From positions 6,285,001 to 6,349,000 of the forward strand of contig JARHVA010000250.1 of NCBI GenBank assembly GCA_037957365.1: a stretch of DNA of 64,000 nt, given 5' to 3'. The notes beneath the pieces were generated by a model that made no database searches, was not told the origin of the DNA, and saw only the letters and a list, made by a program, of their open reading frames with translations. Each line of letters starts with the position of its first letter. Position 1 is the first letter of the stretch. This DNA comes from Torreya grandis. Lineage: Eukaryota; Streptophyta; Pinopsida; Cupressales; Taxaceae. Both the position numbers and the translations under genes were made by a program. Positions 35,151 to 46,754 of the stretch are shown here, in pieces.

Positions 35151-38030
35151 TACATAATAAATCATGACTTGAGAATGTTGATCAAACACTAATCTATCAA
35201 ACTTGTATAATTTTTCTTGATTATCAACCTTATCAGTGGTTACAATATTTGATTGGTTCTTTGAATTTTTGATAAAAAATTATTAGGAGTGAACAAAACT
35301 ACTTTTACTTCACCTAAATGTGAAATATAATACGTGGATTTTAAGTTGTATAAAATTTATAGAGCATGGAGAATTTTTTTGGACATTCCATTCTCCATCT
35401 CAAGGGACTATTCACTATCAATAACTAAGGTACTAGAGGTTCCCCAAAATATCTCATTTATGTGGATTTCACTAATAAAATTAAAAATTCATACTAATTA
35501 TAGATACGATGTGAGGCCTCTGAACCCAAAATCAATTTCACACATTGGTGATCCACATGTTTTTTCTAAAAGTGCTCCTCCTATCTTGGAGATAATACAC
35601 TTGATTTTATTTATCTCTACTTCTAAAGATAAAATTATATTATAATAAGATGTTTCATGATGTATTGGAGTGATATAATAAATTAAATAATTACCATTTC
35701 TATTCTTTATGAATTTTCATTTTCATCTATCTTTTTAAGTAAAAACGTTATGCTAAGTCGATTGATCATGCTTAGGATGATACTTTAGTTTCTATTTTCA
35801 TTTCATAGGATTGTTATATTTTACTTTATTAGGTTGGAAGTTCTCATAATTTTTAATTACAACCAATTCCCATTAATTAACACCTTTAGATCAGATGTGA
35901 CAAATGAAAAAGACTTTTTAAGGTTCCTCATAAAAATTAACAAAATTTGGTGCCACATATGTTGTGCCCAAGGAATCTTGGTATGTGTAGTGATTTGAGA
36001 TGAATATTGAGCAATGATGACTTAATTTTGGCAAAATAATCATGATGATTTATTCATTAGTACTATAAATCTTAAATCAATAGTAAAAGTATCAAGCACT
36101 TGACTTGAGTGATTAAATTTTCAAATTGAGGATAATTTTATGGCCTAAAAACACCAAGCTAATTTTCCAACTAACATGCCTACATCTTGTTATTATTCTT
36201 GTAGAGTTTATGTAAGATATAAAAAACTTAACATGTCTCAATGATGCTTTGGAAGTGAAACTATAGTTGAAGGGACAATGTTTGTTGATTATTCCTATAT
36301 TTTCATCATAATGTTTATTCCATTTGGCCCATTTGTTAATAGCTAGATGATTAGATTCCTAATCCATTTAACTAGTATATTAACTTACAAGTATGTCCTC
36401 AATATAGGCCTTGAAAAAAATTATTTATAAATGGTGAGAATGAACTTTTTCCCTACGATTTTTAGCACAAATGCTAAGAGCTCACAGATAAAACACCAAG
36501 TAGTTATTTCACACGTAGAAGCTATGCAATTTTTAAGTGGGAATGATCTATGTGGAAGTTGAGAAACTATTAATAACATTAGCATCAGGTTGAGTCTTCC
36601 AAATAATTTTTCACCAGTGTGAAGATATATGAAAAATAGACTTAGTGAAAAAGAAATCACTAAAAAATCCTTTCAGCCAACCAATATATGGCATTGTAAT
36701 GTATGACTCTTGAAAATGGTGTGAACTAGAGAGGATCAAGATATATGGATTTAAGAAAAATAAATTATAGTCGAGGCATAAAAAATAATTTAATGATCAC
36801 TTTGGAAAGATAGGTTACTTGTTCAAAGGAAAATATTTTGTAATGTCTAGTTTCAAAAAATGTTTGAAGTGGTCTAGGGACTAAAGAGCATAGGTGGTCA
36901 CCAAATCTCACAAGGGGTCACTAGAGAGTACAAGGGGTAACCAAAGAGTGCAAGGGGAAATTAGAGAGAGCATAAAATCACCTTAGAATGAAAAAGGGTC
37001 AATTTATATCGCTAGGGACCAAAGTGTTCATGAGATATAAAAATAACAAAGAAGGCCCACAAGGCACAAAGTTTCACTAGAGGCTAGATGTGATCTAGAA
37101 AGTATAAAAGACAGGGTTTAGCCTGAGGTGCCTAGGTTGGGCTCAAAGTGTATGATTTTTTAGGAACCTAAGGTGAATAACCTACTTAAACCTAGCACAT
37201 ATGTGGCTAGAGGCTCTTAAAGGATAAACTATTGACACAACAAAGCATAATAGGTGGGGGGAAGACAACATAGTAGTATAGTGATGCAAAAAAATAGGTG
37301 TAAAAACAAAAATGGGTGGGTGGAGTAGTAGGGATACATAATAATAATTATAAACATAGTAGGTGACATAAATAGGGGAATGGAAGATGTTGTGCAAGAG
37401 GATGTGGGTGGGTGACACAATGTTTCATGGCTTGTGAGACAAGTAAAAGGGAATGAAAACTATGTAGATGATGACAATGGAGGAAAATGATTAGACAAGG
37501 TGTAATAAACAATGAGATGGACCCAAGATAGATATTTTGGAATAATTTGGTCTATGGGGGATGTGGAAAATTGAGTTGTGCAAGTTCAAGGATCACATAT
37601 TTGGCCTTTGTTGAGAGCATAGAAGATAGGTCAAGTTGATTTTTATTTTGCATATAAAAAGTTTCCTTTCCCTAAGGCTTTATTTTAGTTTTTTTATAAT
37701 ATAATTATTCTAAATTTAAATAAAATAAAATAAAAAATTATATTTTTTTATTTTTTTAAAATTAAGAAAGTTAAACAAAGTATACAAATTTTTTAAAAGT
37801 GCTTTTCATGAGGCAATTAATGTCTAGATTAAAAACTCTGTAAAATGAGCACCAAAAGTTCATTTTTGATTAATTGAAAGTAAAATATGACTTTATTAGA
37901 TGATTTGGACATAGTGGTGAGGTTGAAATCAATTTAGATAGCTTCAATTGTGGTTGATTAAAATATACTCCTTCAAATAGGCTTTCATTCAATAGCTTAA
38001 AGAATGAATAAGTGAAAGAGAATAAACTTA
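35151..38030. other. Unassigned stretch, possibly decayed 5' part of the Copia element
   Basis: By position 35,151 to about 36,700 should hold the gag of the minus-strand Copia element, and a minus-strand frame at 36,421-36,660 might be part of it, but no motif is firm. The rest shows no gene. From 36,870 it becomes purine-rich with short tandem repeats. The open frames at 35,334-35,645 and 37,182-37,420 have no recognisable domain. Confidence 0.35.
36870..36975. repeat. Short imperfect tandem repeat, unit about 21 bases
   Basis: About five units with the core GGTCAC(T/C)A(A/G)AGAGTxCAAGGG. A related piece recurs at about 37,010-37,035. Confidence 0.7.
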
Positions 38031-39232
38031 TGTTAAATATTCATTTTTATATTCATGTAACCCTAATATGATAAAATTATGGAAAATTTAGATTGCTTAA
38101 GATGTAAAATAATCAAACAAATCTAAGTATAACTAGTAGAATAAAGTAACTTTTTATATATAGCAAGCACTGGAAGGATAAAGTAATTAACTTATTTTTG
38201 GTATGTGTAAGTTTGTGATAGGATACAATTATCAACAAAATTTTATAATGGGCATATGAATGCTAAGATATGGAAACTAAGTGTTTATGTGAGCTTGTAC
38301 AAGTCTTCATTCCTTGGATACCTAAAAAGTGTGGCACTATCTGTTAGGGTGAAAAGACATCCTACATCTCTATGCTAATATATGATAATTATGATTGATG
38401 CACCTACATCTATAAGAGCTCCTGCATATGCAAATGACTTCAATTTTGTATAAATAAAACTATTATTTTTATCCTTGCTTTGAAATCTAGCTATGCACTA
38501 TAGGAAAAAATGTAAAATAGGGAAAATGGGTGAAATGGAAGGGTTGAGATGACCTCATCCACCTCCTATTACCATGTGCCAGTCAAACCAAACGTAGTTC
38601 TCCCACCTAGATGATTGTGTGCAGTCTTGTGTAATACTAACACACCAAGTACAAATATGTATGCCTTTTAATAATTTATAAAATAAATTTGACCTCATAG
38701 TGGTATTCATATAATGTATAAATATTTTTCCTTTGACAGGTTCAAGGTTTTGAAGTTTTAAGATAGTTCCTCTTATGCACTGCCAAATATCAATAGGATT
38801 AAGCTTAATATGATTATAAAGCTAATTACTTAGGTGATTTACTCTAAAAAACATATGAAATATACATGTTGACCTCTATGAATAATTTTAATTTAGGGGG
38901 AAAATATATTAAAGGCAATGGGGACATGTCCGACCTAAGTGGACAGATTCAGCTAAGTGGATAGGTCCACATTAGTGAATCTATCTAGAAAATAAGAACA
39001 ATGATATGGGATCAAAAGAAAACTTGATAATGACATGTTAAAATGTTTAGGTAGAGATTATGGAAATCATGTGTAATAGTTATAAAAATTCAAGAATGTT
39101 GAGCCCATAAGTGGTTGAATAGCCAAGGAAGAATTTGATTAAGATTCATGTATGCATGCATAAGTCAAGTATGTTAAAGGCTGATGAAATTTGACATTCC
39201 AAAGTATATAATACAAAATATGAGTGCCTATA
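38031..39232 (-). repeat. 3' LTR of element C (minus strand)
   Basis: About 1.2 kb, aligning with 43,914-45,173 along its length, for example TAGTAGAATAAAGTAAC near 38,130 and 44,015, GAGCTTG(T/G)ACAAGTCT near 38,293 and 44,173, and AAGATTCATGTATGCATGCATAA near 39,140 in two parts. Read on the minus strand it starts near 39,232 and ends near 38,031 in a diverged AACA. Confidence 0.8.
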
Positions 39233-39250
39233 TTTTCCTCCATTTATTTT
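39233..39250 (-). other. Polypurine tract of element C
   Basis: On the minus strand AAATAAATGGAGGAAA lies directly before the LTR start, followed outward by a 25-base block that matches the upstream flank of B's tract. Confidence 0.6.
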
Positions 39251-40145
39251 AGTAATGGAATTTCTAGAGTAAAAGGATAAAGGTTTATACATAAGGATAA
39301 CCACAATAGGTGTGCTTAAGTAGGTACTGAGTGTTGTGCCTTACTATATGAAAACTTGTGATGAATCATGCATAAATAAATTTTTACTTATGATATAAAT
39401 ATGAAGTAAAAAATTTAAAATATTTGAAATGAATTATTAAGTAATGAATACACTTGTATGCATGTGAACTAATGTGTCTTTTGGAAACAATAGAGAATGG
39501 GGTGATCATGCCCTTGGAGATGAAACTATTAAAACCATGAGTTGAGTTAAATATACCAAAATCCTCATTGAAAATGAATAAGTGCATAGAATTTAATTTA
39601 AACAAAACTTTAGTCACACACAATTAACTATATATGCCAAGTGGAATCCACTATGGGTTCCAATAAATCTAAGAAATTCTTGAGAATCTACTTAATTTTT
39701 TTAAATCATCTGCTACAAATAGATAATATGATTCAATCTAGGTAATTCCTGAGAAATGCCTAAGTATATTTTTTTGTAGAATGTATCACATATTTTCTCA
39801 ATCCAGTAATATGTGTAACGTGAGTTTAATAACTTGTGCTAAAGTATCATAATATTTGTGAAAATATGAACATATGGTTTGTACATACCCCTGATTGGAT
39901 GATATATGTAATCTGAGTCATATAATTTGTGAAATATTTTCTAGGAATTTATGAAATGCCACTCATATTCCTATAAAATCATGACAAATGTGAGATATAA
40001 TCCCCAATTTATGTGACAAACATGTCATAATCAGAGTAAAACCTATAATAATATGCATAAACCTATACCAATCTAAAGTAATATGTGCCTAGAATCTAAA
40101 ATATTTGATTGTGAAGGATGTCTCCAAGACAATCCAATTTGTATG

Positions 40146-40153
40146 CCCCTTTT
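40146..40153 (-). other. Second (internal) purine tract of element C
   Basis: On the minus strand AAAAGGGG preceded by ATCTTG, about 0.9 kb upstream of the LTR-adjacent tract. The context resembles the internal tracts of B and E. Confidence 0.4.
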
Positions 40154-40562
40154 CAAGATTAGGAATATAAGCTACAAATTAATAATATAAAAAATATGAG
40201 TTCAACACATTATGTATATAGAATAAGATATAAGAAGTGTAAAGAATGTACTAACATGTGGAGAATATGTCATATGAGAATGTATGAGATATGCCTCTTG
40301 AGGCATACAAGTGTCATGTCAAGATGCATATAATAATGAGAAATTTAATGAATAATCAATATAAAATTGAGCATCCATAAATTGAGTAATAACTATACAA
40401 AAAGTGTATGGTATATATCATTATACTGTAGATAAGAAGAGGAGTGCATGATATGGATCACAACTCAAACAAGCTCATTAGAAAATCCTAGATTTATCCA
40501 CCATAACAAACAAAGTCACACATAATGTCATGGCCATGGCACACATAAAAAAAAATGACACT

Positions 40563-40708
40563 CAATGTCACATGAGGAAAGAGATGCACATAATGGAAAA
40601 TTAAATGTCAAATAAGGTAAGAGCCACACATAATGGACAATCAAATGTCACACAAAATTAGAGTCAAATACAATGGACAATCAAGTTTCACTTAAAATCA
40701 TATTCAAA
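40563..40708. repeat. Imperfect tandem repeat, unit about 40 bases, four copies
   Basis: Four diverged units sharing TCAAATGTCACA and ATAATGGACAA blocks. The repeat lies in the non-coding 3' region of C and resembles the repetitive 'AACATGT' texture of E and B. Confidence 0.65.
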
Positions 40709-41679
40709 CACAAAAAAATAAAGAGTCAAAAAATGTAATAAAGAAGCAAGTATCACATTATGTAGCACACAACAACATCAACCATGCATATAAAAAGCAA
40801 GGCTAATCTACAAAATCAATGTATGTCATCATCATAGATAGAAAAATACAATATCTAGTGAAATAACACTCTAAGTAGTATGAGTCATAGAAAATCATGT
40901 GTAATCAGTGTAAATTAGCACAATATGATCAAATATAAATGGTCAAATAAAGATAAAACTTATGTAAACTAGTAAGGTGCCTCTAAAAAAAACATGCCAC
41001 CAATGTAAGATGGTAGCTCATGGGTCTAGGAATGTCTTGCATCTATGTGTCCATGTCATATGAAACTTGTATGTGCTGAATCTCACTCATGTATAACATG
41101 AAACAAAAAATTACTATATATGATAACAAAAATTGATCATGTAAACAAGAAATATAAATCATGCATAGGTCCTATTTTTTTGAATATATTTTTTTATATA
41201 ATTTTTATGTGATACTAACCAATGATCCCATCAATGTGATGGTCATATGTAGGTCATGTTTCAAACATGTATAATGATAACTATTATGTTCAAGTAGTAA
41301 AATGTGTATCTGTGTCAAAATATGAAAAATAATCTCATGCTATGACATATCCATCATGATCATCATCAACCATATAATCATGTGCATGGTATGTAAATTT
41401 ATGAATCACAGTAATGCATGGAATTTGATGCATCATAAAATAATGTGTCTATGTTCACTGTGAAACACACAAAGAAGTCTTTAAGACAAGTCTAGGATGT
41501 GATGGGTTAGATAATAGTTCTTGTGAGTCTTGAATAAAATTATGATGTAATGAAAGCTGTAGTATTTGTTGGTGAGAAAAATCCTTTAACTTATTTTGAG
41601 TTGTCTAAATAGGATGAATCTTAGTAGGTTGTTCAAATGACTACAATGATGGTGGGGGTGTAGGAGGAGTAATATCCTA

Positions 41680-42045
41680 CTAAAAAGGATATTCATATGG
41701 AATACCTGAAACTATGACCACCATATAACCATGTATATAATTAACACATATGTGCACTGAAGATGGTACTACAGACATATTATGTATACAAAGACATCCT
41801 AATCACATGTCATATTCCCCTATAATTAGTAAAATAAGAATAAAGTAACAACTATTAAAAGAACAAATAAAGTTATAATAAAATCATCAAAATAAGGTTA
41901 TATTTCCTTTCATTTAATGGTTTAAAAGTCTTCTTTTTATCCACCAATTTTGATTGTGTACATCCAAGACTAGTAAGGAGTGTCATGGTGCAAATATTTT
42001 CACTTGAACCATTACCTATCATTACACTATGCATGTGATGCAAAT
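41680..42045 (-). pseudogene. Protease of element C
   Basis: Minus-strand retropepsin remnant. At about 42,022-41,990 the active-site strand reads MIGNGSSENICTMTLL, where relatives have VDNGSSxNICTLxLL; the catalytic Asp is replaced by Gly. At about 41,795-41,685 comes VVPSSVHICVNYIHGYMVVI followed by VSGIPYEYPF, the same terminal block as in E2 (VVKVEGVPYEYPLSIP). Non-coding DNA follows this block in C, E and E2, so the pol-less structure is shared. Confidence 0.75.
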
Positions 42046-42774
42046 AAATGTATGTGTGTATAAATAATATCTCAGCAAAATAATAATCTTGAGCAATATC
42101 ATGCTCATCAAATGTGATAATAGGTATATTTGTCTATATGGTCTGAAGAGTGTTGATAATACTATCTACATGATGTTTTTTCTCATTATTATAAATATAA
42201 GAATTCAAGGGAGTATGTGCCTATGCACTTTAGGATTAGTAGTAGTATTTTGTGTTGCATGATTGGGGAAGGGATCAAAAATTATTTTCAACTTAGCATC
42301 CCCATTAGCCTATACCTTTAACTCATTTGTATATGTGTTAAGATCAACTGTGTTGTAATCTATCAAATCTTGTATCTTATATCGTAAACTAATGCACCTA
42401 TTAGTTAAATATCTTGCACATATATGATAAGCATAATATGCATACTATTAATTACATTTGATTTAGGCTTTCTCATATCAACCCATTTTTGGGGAGGGTG
42501 ATAAATAAGGTTGCACTCAAATTAGTTTTTTAATACCTTGTGAGGACATTTTGGTAAGTATGAAAATTGCCTCCTTAGAGGGGATGAGAGAAGAAACTAA
42601 TTTGTTGGCTGTGAAACTATGTTAATTATTGATTTTGCATAATTATTATTATCACTTGAGTTTTATATGAAAGTTGGTTTACTCAAAAAATTAGCACTAA
42701 AATTAGTTGGAGGGTTTGTACCATAATTTAGCTTCTTCATTACAATAAGTTTAACTTCTCTATCTTTAACTGTG

Positions 42775-43783
42775 TGACATAATTCATCAAAATATTGGAA
42801 TCACTTGAAAAAAATATATTTTGTAGAGGATCAAGAAATATTTTCTTAACTATATCTTGTAATTCATTATCATCCATTTGATTTGTCAATTTAGAAGGCA
42901 TAGTATTTTAATAGAGCACATAATCGTTAACAAGCTCATTGGATCCTTGTTTAAGTTTTTTAATGTGAGAAAAAGACATATTCTAATTGATGTTGATTGA
43001 AAATTATGTTATAAATTGATCAGAAAAAGGATTAAATGCATAAAATGAATGAAAAGAAAGATCATAAAACCAACACAAGACATATTTCTTAAGAATCTAT
43101 GGAAACAACTTAGTCAATAAATGATTATTGGATGCATAGTCCAAACATGCTACATGAATGGATAGAAGAGGTTATTATTTATCACCCTTACCATCATACA
43201 ATGTAAGATTTGGAAAAAAAAAACTTATTGATAAGGGATAAGCTAAGATCTCAAGAACTAGTGGCTTATGTAATAATGCATGATAATTAATGGTATGGTC
43301 TACTCTATAATAATTCTGTTGTAATTGTAAAACCTTACTCTACATATCAATAACTATTTACACAAGGGTTTAAATGTTTGAAATAGGAATATGTATATCA
43401 ATGGATGGTGTGACATGAGTAATAACCATAAAAAGTATGAGAGTATGTTGTATAGTGATAGCCATAGTGAAATTAGGAAGTATTTGTGTTTCCCCCATAC
43501 CTTAGGTGAGATCACGTGTAACCAAAGGTTTAAACATAGGAATAATAGAAATAGTAATAGTATGGTAACTTATTTTAGAGTCAATACCTCCAAAAGGTGT
43601 ATTATTATTAGGAAAGAGTTCATGTTGATCCTCATATGTGACCATCTTAGCATTCTTTTTAATTTCATCTCTAGTTTCATGTAATAATGCATCATGTTTG
43701 TGTGTATTCATATGAAGGTATTAAGTTATGTTTTGTCTATCAAAATCATAAAATATTCCATCAAAATTAATTGTGCCTTCCAT
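42775..43783 (-). pseudogene. Gag of element C
   Basis: Minus-strand gag starting at the ATG at 43,783-43,781 (MEGTINFDGIFYDFDRQNI). The part 43,502-43,711 (LLHETRDEIKKN) matches the gag of D. The gag core is at about 43,170-42,775: YVLCWFYDLSFHS, then FSININ, then FSHIKKLKQGSNELVNDYVL, then LTNQMDDNELQDIVKKIFLD, the pattern L..WFxSLP...F...F..xF..N....L..LKQ....V.DYxxR of Ty3/Gypsy gag. Stops are few in this last part, making it one of the better preserved gag genes here. The N-terminal part between has frameshifts. The plus-strand open frame at 43,391-43,684 is a shadow. Confidence 0.75.
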
Positions 43784-43913
43784 TATTATTAAGTGTTAAT
43801 TAAAATGTAAAGTCATAGATAAAAACAAAATTCTAAAACCCTAGGAGAATAGAAAGAAACCCTAAGGAATCTAGCATTTGTTGCACTCAAAACAAGGAAT
43901 GAGTTCACAAATA
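43784..43913 (-). other. Leader and possible primer site of element C
   Basis: Read on the minus strand, TTTGTGAACTCATTCCTTG follows the LTR end by three bases and resembles the same position in A, B and E2 (TGGTGAACTTGTC). It may be the primer binding site; I could not assign a tRNA. AGGGTTT-type repeats follow up to the gag ATG. Confidence 0.45.
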
Positions 43914-45173
43914 TGTTTTATCTATTTTTGGATTAATGTAACCCTAATAGGATAAACTTATGGAAAAGTTAGATTTGTTTAAGATGTGAAATAAATAAAT
44001 AAATATGAGTGTAACTAGTAGAATAAAGTAACATGATATTTATAGAAAACACTAGAGGAATGAAGTACTTAGCTTATTTTTGGTATGTGTAGGTCTATGA
44101 TAGGGTAAATTTGTTAACTATAGTTTGGAATGGTCTTGTGAATGTTTAGATCTAGACATAAAGTGTTTTTATGAGCTTGGACAAGTCTACACTTCCTAGA
44201 TGCCTACGTAATACGACATTATTTTCTAGGGTGTGGAATTATCCTACATATATACAATGATTTTTTAAAATTTTGACTAATGCACCTATGTATGTTAAGA
44301 GGTCATGTGTATGCAAATGTATTTAATCCTACATGAATAAATTTGTTATCCTTATCCTTGATTCAAACCCTAGTTATGCACTATAGGTACAAATATAAAG
44401 CATGGATAATGGGTGAAAGGGAAGGGTTGAGATAACCTCAACCACCCCTATGACCAAGTGCTACTTATGTATCCAATTATTTGAAGAGGGAATTTAAATT
44501 GAATGTAGTTCTCCCACCTAGGTGAGTGTGTTCAATAATGTTTAATAATTGCATGAAATACAATCATGTGTATGTATTTCAACACTTTAAAACCTATGAT
44601 TTGATCTTTTAGTTATATTCAAACTTAGTTCAAGGCTTACTCCTTTTATGGGTTTAAGATTTGGAAATTTTACGATAGTTCCTCTCAATATATAGAGTAA
44701 TTTCTAATGATAGATAAATAAGTGATAGATATTAATAGGTTTAGGTTTAATATATTTATATAGTTGAATATTTTGGGTAATTTAATTTGAATTGACAAGC
44801 AATACATATGAGATGACCCATATGAATAATTTGAATTTTGGGAAAAAATGTTAAAGGGTGCATAGATAGGTTTTACGTAAGTGGATAGGTACATAGTGGT
44901 GTAACTATATTAGGAATTAAAAACCTATCTAAAAAAAGGAACAATGATATGAGATTAAGATACAGTCTAATAATAATGTTAATTTATTTAGGTAAAGACT
45001 AGGGAAATCATTTGTAACAACTATGAAAATTCAGGAAATTTGAGCACATATATGGATGAATATCCATGGAAGAATGTGAATAAGATTCATGTATACATGC
45101 ATAACTCAAGTATGTGAAAGGATGGTTATATATGACTTTTTATAGTGTCTCATATCATATATGAGTGTCTAAA
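43914..45173 (-). repeat. 5' LTR of element C (minus strand)
   Basis: About 1.26 kb, aligned with 38,031-39,232. On the minus strand it starts at about 45,173 (TTTAGACACTCATAT, a decayed form of the TGTAGACAC start) and ends in AAAACA at 43,914. The minus-strand open frame at 44,685-44,894 lies within the LTR. Confidence 0.8.
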
Positions 45174-45218
45174 AATTCTATGAAGCTCTAAATGCAAAAC
45201 TATTGGAAGGGCTCTAGG

Positions 45219-46433
45219 TGTTATCACCTAAAAGTGGTATTTGGATGCTAAGAGTGTTGCTTGAGTTAGCTTATCCATAACTTAGCCCTAGACCTATCCT
45301 ATAGACTTTGACACACTTTTTCCATCATTTTGTAGACTACAAACACGTATCATCAAATCAAAACACAATTTAAGGATAGATTTCTTAGATCCCAACCTAG
45401 TTTTCCTAGTAATCTACAAGGTGGACATTAGTGCCACATTTGGGACACTACAACCACATGGCACTAGTGTCCCCAACTGAGCGCTACTATCATTAGACAT
45501 AACTCTCTTGAACATGTAATTTTTCAAATGTGTTCCCCTTCTAAGGTTAGCCTAAGCACATTTTATTATATATACAATTTTAAAATCTCTATAAATACAA
45601 GACTATTTGACCTCTATTGACTAGATGGAAAATATATACAAAAGACTATTCAAATAAAATATTAGTTGAGAAAAATTAAGGTATTTGATCCATATTCTAC
45701 CCTACTTCTGCATACTACCATCTATAATATACCTAAACCCAGATTTCAAATATTTCAAATCTCAAGCATATTTAAGGCATCTAAGTCCACTCTCATTCTA
45801 GCATTCAATTGAATTTGTAGTAAGCATTAGGTTGGAAAAATACATCAAGATTGATCTCTCTTCAGAGTAATAGTATGTAGGAAACTCTATTCATAGTGGG
45901 GTATTAAAGATGTCTAACCTATCCTAATAATGAACACACAATTATTTCTCATTCCATAATTATAAGGAGGATTAGGGTTTGAAAAATAAATCAATTTTTC
46001 TAGGCACACTATAGAGTTCCAAATTTTATGTGCATAGGAATAGGACCTAAAAATATAAGTTCAAGTGATCCCAAAAGATAGGAACATTCCTAAAAAGAGG
46101 ACACTAACACCATTTTGAGGATACTACAATAACATGGAACTACTTTCTAGGTGGGAAACTACTATCCAGTGAGCAAACAAATCATATAATTCTGTTGATG
46201 ACACTCAAAACTATCCAAAACCTAGTTTTTATAACCTAGATCATCTATGACAGTCACTTTCTAGATAAGTTTCTATTTAAGCCTATTTAATACTATTTTT
46301 ACAAATTCAAATAAGGTCAAAATTTATAACAAATCGATGCATAATTATTGAATATTATTTCACTGATTTAGACATTTCATCCCTTTAATCTAAACATAGA
46401 ATTTACATAGTTAAACCCTAAAAGGTTAAATAA
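45219..46433 (+). repeat. 5' LTR of element E2
   Basis: About 1.2 kb, aligning with the 3' LTR of E (4,698-5,921). It starts TGTTATCACC, 45 bases after the outer end of C's LTR, and the two LTRs point away from each other. It ends just before TGGTGAACTTGTC at 46,436. Confidence 0.75.
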
Positions 46434-46435
46434 TG

Positions 46436-46448
46436 TGGTGAACTTGTC
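46436..46448 (+). other. Likely primer binding site of element E2
   Basis: TGGTGAACTTGTC begins with TGG, as a site complementary to a tRNA ending in CCA should, and lies two bases after the LTR end. A, B and C have related sequences at this position. The tRNA was not identified. Confidence 0.5.
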
Positions 46449-46754
46449 TTACTTTGAATATTTACTTCAAACCCTAGCTTGCATTAATCCAAATTTTTGT
46501 GCAATAATTTAGGGTTGCATAATTTTGATTTTCTAATTTTTTTAGACAACCTAGCTAATCAAAATCAATTTCACATTAGGGTTTCAATTTATTTTACATA
46601 TACTTTAAATTGTTGCAAAGAAACCTTAGATTATAAAAATCCCAACCCTAGATGCTCTCAGGGTTTGTATCCTTTTTTATTTTCATTAGCTATTATTAAG
46701 TTTTTAAAATTCATATATTCTATTTTATTATCTTTATTTCAATTTGTTTACTAT

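Larger units (their letters stand above)
39251..41679 (-). other. Non-coding 3' region of element C
   Basis: No coding. It holds the internal purine tract (40,146-40,153) and a tandem repeat (40,563-40,708). The minus-strand text around 40,520-40,560 (CATGGCCATGACA) also occurs in the 3' region of E near 3,005, tying the two elements together. The minus-strand open frame at 39,384-39,623 has no recognisable domain. Confidence 0.55.
38031..45173 (-). mobile_element. Element C, minus-strand gag-protease LTR retrotransposon without pol
   Basis: About 7.1 kb with both LTRs in minus orientation: 5' LTR at right (43,914-45,173), leader, gag, protease, non-coding 3' region, internal purine tract, polypurine tract, 3' LTR at left (38,031-39,232). 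No RT, RNase H or integrase lies between, so it could only have moved with proteins from relatives such as A. The flanks (ACTTA left, AATTC right) give no target duplication. Confidence 0.8.

Noticed and set aside
36421..36660. Copia gag zinc knuckle (CFIC...) on the minus strand
   Set aside because: The first two Cys fit, but the His and last Cys are missing, so the match could be chance. It is mentioned only as a possibility.
37182..37420. Two minus-strand frames with Cys/His and hydrophobic residues
   Set aside because: Both read the same purine-rich tandem DNA in different frames; no homology seen.
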